Counted from the stretch's first letter, positions 50,845 to 60,143 are shown. The stretch: DNA of 64,000 bases from Agromyces sp. G08B096 (GCF_040267705.1 NZ_CP158374.1:3038001-3102000); one strand, 5' to 3'. Notes: generated by a model from the sequence alone, not told the origin. Numbers and translations are program-made.

Positions 50845-50941
50845 GCCCGGCCGCCACCTGGGGAGTCCTGCCCATCGCGTAGTGCAGTCTCCGTTTGTAG
50901 CGTCGGAATGCTGCCATTCCCGGCTCGCACGGAAGGACATC

Positions 50942-53461
50942 ATGCAGACGCACGCTCACGGATCCCCGCCCGGCCGGCTCGGCCGGCGCCTTCTCGCCGC
51001 CGCAGGCGCCTTCGCGGTGGCGCTCGGCCTCGCCGGCTTCGCCGCACCCGCGAACGCGGCCGAGCCCGAGACGACCGGCTCGATCGCCGGTGTCGTCACC
51101 GGCGAGGCAGGGGCGCCCCTCGAGGGCGTCTGGGTGCAGCTGTTCCACTGCGACCCCGACTTCGATCCCACGCAGCAGATCGACTGCTGGAACCTGCTGT
51201 GGGGCGAGGGCCAGGACGCCCGCACCGCCGCCGACGGCTCGTTCGCGATCGAGGGCCTCGAGCCCGGCACCTATCGCGCGGCGCTCGGCCCGCAGGCCTC
51301 GACCGCACAGTACGTGTACGAGTACTGGGACGGCGCCGCCTCCCTCGAGGGCGCGACCGACATCGTCGTGACCGCCGGCGCCGCGGCCACCATCGCGCCC
51401 ACCCTGGAGGTCGGCGCGACCGTCTCCGGCACCGTCGTCGACGACGCGGGGGCGCCGGTCGCCGGCGGGTACGTCTACGCGTACCTCACGAGCGATCTGA
51501 ACAGCACGCGCGGCGGGGCCTCCGTCGCGGGCGACGGCAGCTACACGATCACCGGGCTCCCCGCGGGCGAATACGTCCTGAAGGCCGGTCCCGGCTGGGG
51601 CAGCACGACCGAGCTCGTCGACGAGTACTGGCAGGACGTCTACTCGGCCGACGCCGCCACCCGCCTCGACCTCGAGGCCGGTCAGGCGGTCACCGCCGAC
51701 TTCGAGCTGAACGCCGGCGCGGTCATCGAGGGCACCGTCACCTCGGGCGGCGCACCCGTCGAGGGCGTGGACGTCTCCGCGGTCTACGCCGGCTCGCCCG
51801 ACCGCTGGGTCGAGACGGTGACCGCCACGACCGCCGCTGACGGCACGTACCGGCTCGCGGGTCTCGAGCAGGCGGACTACGTGGTCGGCTTCTCCGACTT
51901 CGACGGCGACCTCGGGCAGCAGTTCTGGCAGGGCGCGGTCGATCGTGCCTCGGCGACGGTCCTCTCGGTCGCCCCGGGCGACGAGGTCGAGGGCGTCGAC
52001 GCGCAGCTGACCGCGGGCGGCTCGGTCTCGGGCATCCTCACGCAGGGCGCAGCGGGCGCGGCCACGCCTGCCGCGGGCGCGTACTTCGACGTGCTCAGGA
52101 AGGACGCCGCAGGCGCCTGGGAGCGCGTGACCTCCGAGCGAGCGGGCGAGGACGGCGGGTACGAGGTCTCGGGCCTGGCGCCAGGCGAGTACACCGTGCT
52201 GTCGTACGGCTCGTCGAGCGCGAGCTGGGCGGCGACTTACTACGGCGACGCGTACTACCCCGAAGAGGCGGCGGCCGTGCAGGTCGCGGCGGCGACGGAT
52301 GCCGGCGACGTCGACGTGCTCACCCGCCCCGGCGTCACGATCGGCGGCAGCGTCATCGATGAGCACGGCGGCCCCGCTCGCGACGCGCGCGTCACGATCC
52401 TGTACGAGCGCGCGCCGGGCACCTGGGCCGAGCCGCCGGCCCACGGCGGGTCGGGCGACGAGATCTCCTACCGCGCGGGCGGGATGCCGCCCGGCAACTA
52501 CGTTGTGAAGTTCGAGGATGTCTCCGGCTCCGCCGATCCGTACGTCACCCAGTACTGGGAGCGTGCGGCGACGCAGGCCGAGGCGACCGTCATCGAGGCG
52601 CCGAACGGCGGCGAGTTCTTCGGCATCGACGCGGTCATGAGCCGTACCGAGCCCGAGCCGGAGCCCGCGCCGACGTCGACGCTCACCGGGGTCGCGCAGG
52701 TCGGCCAGACGCTCACCGCGAACGCGGGCGACTGGGGCCCCGGTGCCGAGCTCGCCTACCGCTGGCTCGCGGGCGGTCAGCCCGTCGACGGCGCGACCGG
52801 CGCGGAGTTCACGCCCGCCGATGCGCAGGCCGGTGCCGCGATCAGCGTCGAGGTCACCGGGACCCGTCCCGGCGCCGAGCCCCTCGTCGCCACCTCGGCC
52901 GCGACCGCCGCGGTGCTGCCCCGCTTCGCGGACGTCACCGGCACCACCGGGCACGCGGCGAACGTGGCCTGGGCGGGCGCGAACGGCGTCATCGACGGCG
53001 TCCGCGGCACCGACGGGATCGTCCGGTTCGACGCGAAGGCCGCGGCGACACGCGCGACGGTCGCGGTCGCGCTCTACCGCCTCGCTGGCTCACCCGAGTT
53101 CGTGTTGCCCGCGACGCCGACCTTCCGGGACGTCCCGGCCGACCACGAGGCGCGCACGGCGATCGAGTGGCTGAAGGCCGAGGGCATCACCTCGGTGACC
53201 GGCACGTTCAGCCCGTCGGCCCAGCTCAAGCGGCAGGAGCTCGCGGCGTTCCTCTACCGCGCGGCAGACGTGTCGTTCACAGCGCCCGCGACCGCGACGT
53301 TCAGCGACGTGCCGAAGGGTCACGCGTTCTTCACGCCCATCGAGTGGCTGAAGGCCGAGGGCATCACGACGGTGAGCGGCACCTTCGGCCCGACCACCGT
53401 CGTCACGCGCGAGCACCTCGCGACGTTCCTCAAGCGGTGGGACGCCGTCACCGCGGAGTGA
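50942..53461 (+). CDS. Secreted repeat protein with carboxypeptidase-regulatory-like and SLH-type domains
   Basis: An 839-residue surface protein. Residues 1-40 are a signal peptide ending ANAAEPE. Five beta-sandwich repeats of the CarboxypepD_reg/SdrD-B type follow, each beginning with a G-x-V/I-x-G pattern (GSIAGVVTGEAGAPLEGVWV, ATVSGTVVDDAGAPVAGGYV, AVIEGTVTSGGAPVEGVDVS, GSVSGILTQG, VTIGGSVIDEHGGPARDARV). Then comes a bacterial Ig-like unit (GVAQVGQTLTANAGDWGPGA). The C-terminus has three S-layer-homology-like units with FxDV and EWLKAEGITxVxGTF repeats. It probably anchors to the cell wall (inference). The ATG at 50942 follows GGAAGGA. Confidence 0.85.
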   Translation: MQTHAHGSPPGRLGRRLLAAAGAFAVALGLAGFAAPANAAEPETTGSIAGVVTGEAGAPLEGVWVQLFHCDPDFDPTQQIDCWNLLWGEGQDARTAADGSFAIEGLEPGTYRAALGPQASTAQYVYEYWDGAASLEGATDIVVTAGAAATIAPTLEVGATVSGTVVDDAGAPVAGGYVYAYLTSDLNSTRGGASVAGDGSYTITGLPAGEYVLKAGPGWGSTTELVDEYWQDVYSADAATRLDLEAGQAVTADFELNAGAVIEGTVTSGGAPVEGVDVSAVYAGSPDRWVETVTATTAADGTYRLAGLEQADYVVGFSDFDGDLGQQFWQGAVDRASATVLSVAPGDEVEGVDAQLTAGGSVSGILTQGAAGAATPAAGAYFDVLRKDAAGAWERVTSERAGEDGGYEVSGLAPGEYTVLSYGSSSASWAATYYGDAYYPEEAAAVQVAAATDAGDVDVLTRPGVTIGGSVIDEHGGPARDARVTILYERAPGTWAEPPAHGGSGDEISYRAGGMPPGNYVVKFEDVSGSADPYVTQYWERAATQAEATVIEAPNGGEFFGIDAVMSRTEPEPEPAPTSTLTGVAQVGQTLTANAGDWGPGAELAYRWLAGGQPVDGATGAEFTPADAQAGAAISVEVTGTRPGAEPLVATSAATAAVLPRFADVTGTTGHAANVAWAGANGVIDGVRGTDGIVRFDAKAAATRATVAVALYRLAGSPEFVLPATPTFRDVPADHEARTAIEWLKAEGITSVTGTFSPSAQLKRQELAAFLYRAADVSFTAPATATFSDVPKGHAFFTPIEWLKAEGITTVSGTFGPTTVVTREHLATFLKRWDAVTAE

Positions 53462-53483
53462 CACCGGCCGGGCTCTCCGGCAC

Positions 53484-53522
53484 CGATGAGCGGATGTCCC
53501 GTCGCGGGGCATCCGCTCATCG
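53484..53522. terminator. Hairpin between convergent genes
   Basis: CGATGAGCGGATG (53484-53496) pairs perfectly with CATCCGCTCATCG (53510-53522). It separates the repeat protein from the convergent response regulator. The inner core matches the hairpin at 25977-26010 almost exactly. Confidence 0.75.
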
Positions 53523-53569
53523 CGTTCCGGCCCGCTCGCGCGGCGACCGTCGGCGCCGTCGCCCGGTCG

Positions 53570-54256
53570 TCAGAGCAGGCGGCGCGCCGTCGCCCACGCC
53601 GTGAGCTCGTGCCGGCTCGAGAGCTGGAGCTTGCGCAGCACGCTCGACACGTGCGTCTCGACCGTCTTCGTCGAGATGAACAGCGTCGAGGCGACCTCCT
53701 TGTAGGCGTAGCCGCGGGCGATGAGCCGCATGACCTCCTGCTCGCGCGCCGAGAGCCGGTCGAGCTCGTCGTCGGCGGCCGCGGTCTCGCCGACCGCCGC
53801 GCCGAAGGCGTCGAGCACGAACCCCGCGAGCCTCGGCGAGAACACCGCGTCGCCGCTCGCGACGGCGTGCGCGGCACGGCTGACCTCCGCGCCGGAGGCG
53901 CCCTTGGTGATGTAGCCGCGCGCACCGCCCCGGATCACGCCGACGACGTCCTCCGCCTTGTCCGACACGCTGAGGGCGAGGAACCGGGTGTCGGGCACGA
54001 GCGGGGCGACGCGTCGCAGCACCTCGGCGCCGCCGGTGACGGTCTGATCGCTGCCGCCCGGCAGGTGCACGTCGAGCAGCACCACGTCGGGCCGCTCGCG
54101 CGCGACCACCTCGAGCGCGGACGGCACATCGGATGCCTCGCCGACGACCTCGATCGACGCGTCGAGGTCGGCACGCAGCCCCGACCTGAAGATCGAGTGG
54201 TCGTCCACGACGACGACGCGCAGCGGCGCGGCCGCGGACTCGTGCGGGTCAGCCAC
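53570..54256 (-). CDS. NarL/LuxR-family response regulator (PspC-kinase partner)
   Basis: A 228-residue regulator. The receiver is at residues 12-130: acidic pocket VVVVDDHSIFRSGLRADLDA, phosphoacceptor Asp in VVLLDVHLPGGSDQ, Lys in GYITKGAS. The LuxR HTH at 165-225 reads LSAREQEVMRLIARGYAYKE, VASTLFISTKTVETHVSSVL. The GTG start at 54256 overlaps the kinase gene end by eight bases. Actinobacterial homologues act with PspC-type kinases in envelope stress. Confidence 0.92.
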   Translation of the reverse strand: MADPHESAAAPLRVVVVDDHSIFRSGLRADLDASIEVVGEASDVPSALEVVARERPDVVLLDVHLPGGSDQTVTGGAEVLRRVAPLVPDTRFLALSVSDKAEDVVGVIRGGARGYITKGASGAEVSRAAHAVASGDAVFSPRLAGFVLDAFGAAVGETAAADDELDRLSAREQEVMRLIARGYAYKEVASTLFISTKTVETHVSSVLRKLQLSSRHELTAWATARRLL

Positions 54257-55442
54257 GGGCGGCCTCCGTCTCGTGTCGCAGGTGCACCTCGGTGCCGGTG
54301 CCGTCGGCGCCGCGGCCGACCGTGGCCGACCCACCGGCGCGGCGCATCCGGCCGATGATCGACTCCCGGACGCCGAGGCGGTCGGTCGGGACGTCGGCCG
54401 GCTCGAATCCGGGTCCGCGGTCGCGGATGTAGACGTCCACACCTCGCTCCGAGCCCTCGAGGTACACCGAGATCTCGCCGCCCGCGTGCCTGGCCGCGTT
54501 CAGCATCGCCTCGCGTGCCGCCGACGCGACGTCGCCGCTCGCGCGCTCGTCGGACATCCCGACGGCGATGACCTCGATCCGCACGGGGTAGTCGAGCTCG
54601 AGCGCCGCGGCGAAGTCCCGCAGGTCGGTGGCGAGATCGCTGTCGGCCGGGGCATCCCCGCCGTGCAGCCAGCTGCGGAGCTCGCGTTCCTGGGCGCGCG
54701 CCAGACGACCCGCCTCGCTCGACGCGCCCGCCCGGTTCTGGATGAGCGCGAGGGTCTGCAGCACGGAGTCGTGCAGGTGCGCGGCCATCGCGCTGCGCTG
54801 CTCGTCGCGGATGCGGCGCACGCGCTCGTCGGAGAGGTCGCGCCAGAGCCGCACGAGCTCGGGCGCGTAGACCAGCGCGACGCCCACGAGCGCCCCGAAG
54901 GCGCAGCCGAGCGCCAGCACCGGATCGGCGTCGGCGGCGCGTCCCGCGGCGAGGGCCACCGCGAGGGCGACGAGCGAGACGGTCAACGCGATCCGGACGC
55001 CGAACTCGAGCCGGCGGCCCCGCTCGGGGTCGGGCCGGTCGATGAAGCTCGCCCAGGCCCCCGCCGCGACGGCCAGCGCGATGGCGATCACGGCCGGGGC
55101 GGTCCAGCGCGGGGACGCGTCGGGCGCGGCCTCGGCGACCGTGGCGAGCGCGATGGCGACCAGCGCCGCGACGACCGCCCCGGCGGTGAGGACGACGGCG
55201 ACGGGCGCTCGACGCACGATCGCCTGCTCGCGCCGCTCGCCGTCGGGATCGGCCCACGGCGTCAGTGCCCACAGCCAGCCGTACAGCAGCGCACCCGCCC
55301 CCGCGAGCAGCGTCGTGGCGACGAAGACGAGGCGCACCACGAACACCGGCCAGCCGAGATGGTCGGCGAGGCCGCCCGCGACGCCCGCGACGTAGCAGTC
55401 GCGCCGGCGCACGAGCACGGGAGTCGCCCGCACGGTGCTCAT
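54249..55442 (-). CDS. PspC-domain sensor histidine kinase
   Basis: A 397-residue kinase. Residues 5-70 are a PspC domain (RRRDCYVAGVAGGLADHLGW, PVFVVRLVFVATTLLAGAGA). Four to five further transmembrane segments follow to about residue 195. The phosphoacceptor histidine is in SAMAAHLHDSVLQTLALIQN, and the ATPase motifs are EAMLNAARHAGGEISVYLEG, YIRDRGPGFEPADVPTDRLG and SIIGRMRRAGGSATVGRG. It is divergent from a second PspC protein (115-bp gap), with which it probably senses membrane stress (inference). A TTGGAT box seven bases before the ATG may be a leaderless -10. Confidence 0.92.
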   Translation of the reverse strand: MSTVRATPVLVRRRDCYVAGVAGGLADHLGWPVFVVRLVFVATTLLAGAGALLYGWLWALTPWADPDGERREQAIVRRAPVAVVLTAGAVVAALVAIALATVAEAAPDASPRWTAPAVIAIALAVAAGAWASFIDRPDPERGRRLEFGVRIALTVSLVALAVALAAGRAADADPVLALGCAFGALVGVALVYAPELVRLWRDLSDERVRRIRDEQRSAMAAHLHDSVLQTLALIQNRAGASSEAGRLARAQERELRSWLHGGDAPADSDLATDLRDFAAALELDYPVRIEVIAVGMSDERASGDVASAAREAMLNAARHAGGEISVYLEGSERGVDVYIRDRGPGFEPADVPTDRLGVRESIIGRMRRAGGSATVGRGADGTGTEVHLRHETEAARG

Positions 55443-55557
55443 GTCCTCGATCCAAGCACGAGCGAGGTGCCCCCGGCGGGACCGGGACCCGGAATCAGGG
55501 TCGGCTCAGGGTGGTTCCCGATGGCGGGGCACCCCGATGCGGCGGGAGCATCGGAAC

Positions 55558-57129
55558 ATGGCATCCATTCCGACCCCTCCCGCCCCAGAGGCGCCGCCGC
55601 CCCCGCCGCCGCCCGCCGCGCCGGGCGCGGCCCCCGGCACCGGCTTCTTCGACTGGCTCCGATCGCTCGGGGTGCCGAGGCGCCCGGGCTGGATCGGCGG
55701 GGTCGCCGCCGGCGTCGCGGCACGGCTCGGCATCGATCCCGTCATCGTGCGGGGCATCCTCGTGGTGCTGGCGCTCTTCGGTGCACCGGCGTTCCTCGCG
55801 TACGGCGTGGCCTGGCTGCTCCTGCCCGACGAGCGCGGACGCATCCACCTCGAGCAGACTATCCGCGGCGTGTTCGACAACGCCATCGTCGGCATCGGCA
55901 TCTTCCTCGTCATCGGGCTCTTCGCGCCGGCGGTCGGCCTGCCCTGGTGGCTCGACGGGTGGGGCTGGGGCTGGGGCGTCGACGGCGACGGCGCGTTCGA
56001 CGTGCTCCGCGTGCTGTGGATGCTCCTCGTCCTCGGCGGCGTCGTCACCGGGATCTTCTGGCTCGTCACGTGGCTGAGCCGGCGCGGCGCCCCCGGTGCG
56101 GCCGCCTCGCCGGGCGCGCCGGCTCCAGGGGATGCCGCGTCCGGGAGTGCAGCCCCCGGCGCTGCGCCGGGGGCGTCGGCCACGACCGCGTCCGCGGCAT
56201 CCGACGCCGCGACGGCGGCGGCCTCCACCGGCCCGGCTCCGGTCGAGCCGGCCCCGCCGGCGCCGTCGAGCTCGACCGCCGACTACGAGACCTGGAAAGC
56301 GCAGCACGAGGCGTGGCGTCTCGAGCTCGACGCGTGGAGGCGGGCTCAGGCCGAAGCGAACCGCCGGGCGCGGGCGCAGATCCACGCCGAGCACCGGGCG
56401 AGGGCCGCGGCATACCAGGCCGAGGCCGAGGAGGCCCGGCTGCTCCGGCGCGCGACCCGCCCGCGGACGAGCTTCGCGTACGTCGTCGCGACCTTCGGCG
56501 CCGCGATGCTCGCGGGCGCGGTGGCCTCCTTCCTCGCGCTCACCGCCGAGGGGCAGTCACCGTGGGCGCTGCCCATCGGCCTCGCCGCGGCGGCCCTCGT
56601 CACCGCACTGTCGATGGTGCTCGCGGGCGTCCTCCGCCGGCGCAGCGGCTTCCTCGCCTTCGTCACCGTGGTGCTGCTGGTCGCGGCGCTCGGCGCCGCC
56701 ACCGGACCGCGCAGCGAACTCGCCTGGGCGAGCTCCGGCGGCGACGTCAGGTCGGCGACGCTCATCCAGCCCGTCGGGGAGGTGTCGCTGACCCTCGACG
56801 AGTCCGTCGCCGAACGCGCCGGCACGCCCGAGATGACCGTCCTCCAGGGCGCCGGCTCGGTGCAGGTCGAGGTGCGCGACGGCACCCGGCTGTCGCTCGA
56901 CATCGCCTGCGGCTCGTGCTGGGTGGAGCTCGCCCGCGACATCGGCCGCGGCCCGCAGACGTTCGAGGGCGCGCAGCTCACCGCCGCTCGCGACGGCGTC
57001 AGCACCCTCCACCGCGAGATCGGCCCCGGACTCGAGACCGGGGTCGCCGACGCGCACCTGGCCATCCGCGCGGGCGCCACCCGCATCGTCGTCGTCGAGG
57101 TCGACGGCCCCACCACCGAGGAGCGTTGA
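55558..57129 (+). CDS. PspC-domain multi-pass membrane protein
   Basis: A 523-residue protein. After a proline-rich N-terminus comes a PspC domain (RPGWIGGVAAGVAARLGIDP, VIVRGILVVLALFGAPAFLA, YGVAWLLLPDERG; residues 40-95). Two more helices, an Ala/Ser/Pro linker and a charged coiled coil (YETWKAQHEAWRLELDAWRR, then ARAQIHAEHRARAAAYQAEA) follow. Three helices and a C-terminal beta-rich extracytoplasmic domain (LIQPVGEVSLTLDESVAERA) resembling LiaF/toast-rack domains complete it. GAGCAT-N6-ATG suggests a leaderless start. It is likely the partner of the divergent PspC kinase. Confidence 0.85.
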   Translation: MASIPTPPAPEAPPPPPPPAAPGAAPGTGFFDWLRSLGVPRRPGWIGGVAAGVAARLGIDPVIVRGILVVLALFGAPAFLAYGVAWLLLPDERGRIHLEQTIRGVFDNAIVGIGIFLVIGLFAPAVGLPWWLDGWGWGWGVDGDGAFDVLRVLWMLLVLGGVVTGIFWLVTWLSRRGAPGAAASPGAPAPGDAASGSAAPGAAPGASATTASAASDAATAAASTGPAPVEPAPPAPSSSTADYETWKAQHEAWRLELDAWRRAQAEANRRARAQIHAEHRARAAAYQAEAEEARLLRRATRPRTSFAYVVATFGAAMLAGAVASFLALTAEGQSPWALPIGLAAAALVTALSMVLAGVLRRRSGFLAFVTVVLLVAALGAATGPRSELAWASSGGDVRSATLIQPVGEVSLTLDESVAERAGTPEMTVLQGAGSVQVEVRDGTRLSLDIACGSCWVELARDIGRGPQTFEGAQLTAARDGVSTLHREIGPGLETGVADAHLAIRAGATRIVVVEVDGPTTEER

Positions 57130-57130
57130 G

Positions 57131-57625
57131 ATGACCGACGACACCACCGAGCCGATCACCGGCCGCACCGAGCGAACCGGCGGCGAGCACCCGACGCCGC
57201 GCACCGAGCCGGCCGGCGACGACCACCCGACGCGACCGTACGAGGCCGCCCCCGAGACATCCGGCGTGCCCTTCACGCCCTCCTCCCCCGAAAATCCCAC
57301 CGTGCCGCTCACCCCGCCGGCGGCCGAGGCATCCGCGTCGTCGTCGCCCGCACCCGGCGCGATGCGCGCGGAGGCGCCCGCCGCGCCGCCCGTGCCGCCC
57401 GCTGGGCCCCGCATCCGCTGGGCGGGGATCATCTGGGGGCTCGTGTTCGCCGCGATCGCGGGCGGTCTCCTCGCCGTGCTCGGCGACCCCGACCGCCGCG
57501 CGGCGGCGACCGACTGGTGGTCGCAGCTCACGCCCGGAGGATTCGCGCTCGTCTTCGTCGTCGCCCTGGGCGCGCTGCTGCTGATCGGCGGACTCGCCGC
57601 CCTCGCCCGCCGCGCCGCACGCTGA
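57131..57625 (+). CDS. Pro-rich two-helix membrane protein
   Basis: A 164-residue protein one base after the pspC gene. Residues 1-95 are low-complexity Pro/Thr/Glu-rich and probably disordered. Two helices end the protein (IRWAGIIWGLVFAAIAGGLL and GFALVFVVALGALLLIGGLA). The small loop between them (GDPDRRAAATDWWSQLTPG) is conserved-looking. It probably acts with the PspC module. No named family recognised. Confidence 0.75.
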   Translation: MTDDTTEPITGRTERTGGEHPTPRTEPAGDDHPTRPYEAAPETSGVPFTPSSPENPTVPLTPPAAEASASSSPAPGAMRAEAPAAPPVPPAGPRIRWAGIIWGLVFAAIAGGLLAVLGDPDRRAAATDWWSQLTPGGFALVFVVALGALLLIGGLAALARRAAR

Positions 57626-57631
57626 CGCGGA

Positions 57632-57675
57632 AACGCAGACCGCCCGCCGGGTATCGCCGGCGGGCGGTCTGCGTT
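57632..57675. terminator. Strong bidirectional terminator
   Basis: AACGCAGACCGCCCGCCGG (57632-57650) pairs perfectly with positions 57657-57675: a 19-bp stem with a 6-nt loop ending in TT. It separates the PspC module from the convergent permease gene. Confidence 0.85.
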
Positions 57676-57684
57676 CGGGGCCGG

Positions 57685-59268
57685 TTACGCCTTCGCGACG
57701 TCCTTCGACAGCCGCTCGCCGCGGAAGAACTCCGGGCGCTTGATCCGCTGCCACACCATGATGACGACGCCCGTCGCGAGGATCACGATGCCGAGGATGA
57801 ACACGAGGCCGACGCCGCCGATGTTCGACCCGCTGCCGTACGAGGGGTCCATGCTGTCGATCAGCGTCGTGAAGAACAGCACCGCGAGGATCAGCCCGCC
57901 CACGAGCGGCGCGACGAGCCGGAAGAACGCGTTCCGGAAGCTCTGGAACCAGGTCTTCCGGAAGTACCAGACCGCCGCGAACGCCGTGAGCCCGTAGTAG
58001 AAGCAGATCATCATGCCGAGGGTGGTGATCGTGTCCCAGAGGACGTCCTCGCTCACGAACCGCATCACCGTGTAGAAGACGGCGGCGACCACGGCCGACA
58101 CCACGGTCGCGTAGCCCGGGGTGAAGAACCGCGGGCTGACCCGGGCGAACTTCGACGGCAGCGCACCGTAGTGCCCCATCGCCAGGAGCGTGCGCGCCGG
58201 CGACACGAACGTCGACTGCAGTGAGGCCGCCGAGCTCGACAGCACCGCGAGCGACATGAGGATCGCGAGCGGGCCGAGGATGGGCCCGGCGAGGTAGAAG
58301 AACGCGTTCTCCTGGATCTCGGGATTGCCGAGCCCGACGCCGGAGTCGCCGGTGCCCGCGAACGCGAGCGCCCCCATCGCGACGAAGAGGTAGATCGCCA
58401 CCACGATGGTGACGGTGAGCGTCGCCGCACGACCGGGGGTCGTGTTCGAGCCCTTCGTCTCCTCGTTCATCGTGAGGGTGACGTCCCAGCCCCAGAACAC
58501 GAACAGCGAGACCGACAGGCCCGCGACGACGGCGGTGAACGAGCCCACCTCGAGCGGGTTGAACCAGCTGAGCTCGACCTGCGTCGGGTCGAACGCGGTG
58601 CCGTTCGCGACGTGCCAGAACGCCGCGACTCCGAAGCCGATCATCACGATCAGCTGGAACCCGACCAGCCAGTACTGCACCTTCTGCGTCGTTTGCATGT
58701 CGCGGTACGAGATGAACGTCGCGCCGAGGATGAACACCAGGCAGGTCACCACGTTCACGAACGGGTTGCCGACGAGCTCGGCCAGATCCGGGTTGTTGAA
58801 CGCCTGCGCGAGCGCGAGGTAGAAGAACTCCACCGCGATGCCCGCGAGGTTCGAGAGCACCACCACCGTCGCGGCGATGAGGCCCCAGCCCGCCATCCAG
58901 CCGACCCACGGGCCGAAGGCCCGCGTCGCCCAGGTGAACGAGGTGCCCGAGTCGGGCATCGCCGAGTTCAGCTCGCGGTAGCCGAAGGCGACCAGCAGCA
59001 TCGGGATGAATCCGAGCAGGAAGATCGCGGGCAGCTGCGTGCCGACCTCGGCCACGGTCGGGCCGAGCGCCCCCGTCAGCGTGTACGCCGGGGCGATGCA
59101 CGAGATGCCGATGACGATCGCCCCGATGAGCCCGACCGACCCGGCCGACAGGCCCTTCTTCGAGAGGCCGGCGTCGCCGTCGATGGTCGCGCTGGCCTCT
59201 GTCAGCGGCGCGTGCGGTTCGGCCGCGGCGGGCGCGGTGCGGGGGGACGGGGCGTCGGGATGCGTCAT
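57685..59268 (-). CDS. APC-family amino acid/polyamine permease
   Basis: A 527-residue transporter with about 12 transmembrane helices. APC landmarks are VGLIGAIVIGISCIAPAYTL, RELNSAMPDSGTSFTWATRA, FGPWVGWMAGWGLIAATVVV, WGWDVTLTMNEETKGSNTTP and PARTLLAMGHYGALPSKFAR. Cotranscribed with putrescine oxidase and semialdehyde dehydrogenase genes, it is probably a putrescine or GABA importer (inference). The ATG at 59268 overlaps the stop of the universal stress protein gene; GGAAAG lies upstream. Last gene of the operon. Confidence 0.9.
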   Translation of the reverse strand: MTHPDAPSPRTAPAAAEPHAPLTEASATIDGDAGLSKKGLSAGSVGLIGAIVIGISCIAPAYTLTGALGPTVAEVGTQLPAIFLLGFIPMLLVAFGYRELNSAMPDSGTSFTWATRAFGPWVGWMAGWGLIAATVVVLSNLAGIAVEFFYLALAQAFNNPDLAELVGNPFVNVVTCLVFILGATFISYRDMQTTQKVQYWLVGFQLIVMIGFGVAAFWHVANGTAFDPTQVELSWFNPLEVGSFTAVVAGLSVSLFVFWGWDVTLTMNEETKGSNTTPGRAATLTVTIVVAIYLFVAMGALAFAGTGDSGVGLGNPEIQENAFFYLAGPILGPLAILMSLAVLSSSAASLQSTFVSPARTLLAMGHYGALPSKFARVSPRFFTPGYATVVSAVVAAVFYTVMRFVSEDVLWDTITTLGMMICFYYGLTAFAAVWYFRKTWFQSFRNAFFRLVAPLVGGLILAVLFFTTLIDSMDPSYGSGSNIGGVGLVFILGIVILATGVVIMVWQRIKRPEFFRGERLSKDVAKA

Positions 59269-60143
59269 TGCACGGTCTTTCCGGTGGTGCGGGGTACCAC
59301 GATCAGCGGCACCGGGAGCTCGCGCAGCATCTTCGATGCCGTCGAGCCGAGGAACAGTCGCGAGGGGGCGGCCAGCCGGCTGGAGCCGACGAGCACGACC
59401 TCGCCGGCGTGCCACTCGAGCGCCCGGACGGACTCCTCGATGGTCTCGCCGGTCGCGACCGTGGCGGTCGCCTCGACGCCGGCGGGCAGCGCGGCGCGTG
59501 CGTCGTCGAGGAGACGTTCGGCGCTCACCGTGCTCGTGAGCTCGACGAGGTCGGTGTCGACGCCCGAGGGCAGATCGACCGGCACGAGCGAGAGCAGGCG
59601 GAGCGGTGCGTGCACGGCCCCGGCGAGCGCGACGGAGGCGTCGAGCACGGGGCCGGGCTTGTCGCCGACCGCTGCGGTCACGCGCGTGACGCCCTGCCCG
59701 AGGGCGACCTCACGCGACCCGACGGGGGCGAGCGCGACGGGCACGTCGGAGGAGTGCAGCAGCTCGTTCGCGACCGAGCCGATGCGGGTGCGGCCGAACA
59801 GCCCGCCGCGGGCGGCGCCCACGACGATGAGGGCGGCGTCGAACTCGTGCGCCGCCTCGACGAGGCCGGCGGCGAAGGACTCCGCGTAGCGGATGTGCAG
59901 CGACTGCGGCACGGTGTCGCCGAGACGCGACGACGCCTCGGCGAGCCAGCCCTGCGAGCGCTGCTTCACGAGCCGCTCGTACGCGGGGTCGCGCGGCACG
60001 ACGCCGCCGCGGGCCTCGATGGGCAGCACCATGACCACCTCGAGCAGCGCCTCCGCGGCCGCCGCGATGCGGGCCGCCAGGGCGAGGGCGTCGGCCCCGG
60101 AGTCGTCGGCGGTGTAGCCGACGAGGATGCGCAGGTCGGTCAC
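59265..60143 (-). CDS. Tandem-domain universal stress protein
   Basis: A 292-residue protein with two UspA domains (residues 1-148 and 150-290). Each ends in the nucleotide-binding pattern G-x2-G-x9-G-S/T or a variant: VGAARGGLFGRTRIGSVANE in the first and VGSSRLAAPSRLFLGSTASK in the second. The GTG at 60143 overlaps the oxidase stop by four bases, with GAGGAAACC upstream. It is embedded between transporter and oxidase genes, a common place for USPs that modulate APC permeases in actinobacteria. Confidence 0.9.
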   Translation of the reverse strand: MTDLRILVGYTADDSGADALALAARIAAAAEALLEVVMVLPIEARGGVVPRDPAYERLVKQRSQGWLAEASSRLGDTVPQSLHIRYAESFAAGLVEAAHEFDAALIVVGAARGGLFGRTRIGSVANELLHSSDVPVALAPVGSREVALGQGVTRVTAAVGDKPGPVLDASVALAGAVHAPLRLLSLVPVDLPSGVDTDLVELTSTVSAERLLDDARAALPAGVEATATVATGETIEESVRALEWHAGEVVLVGSSRLAAPSRLFLGSTASKMLRELPVPLIVVPRTTGKTVQ

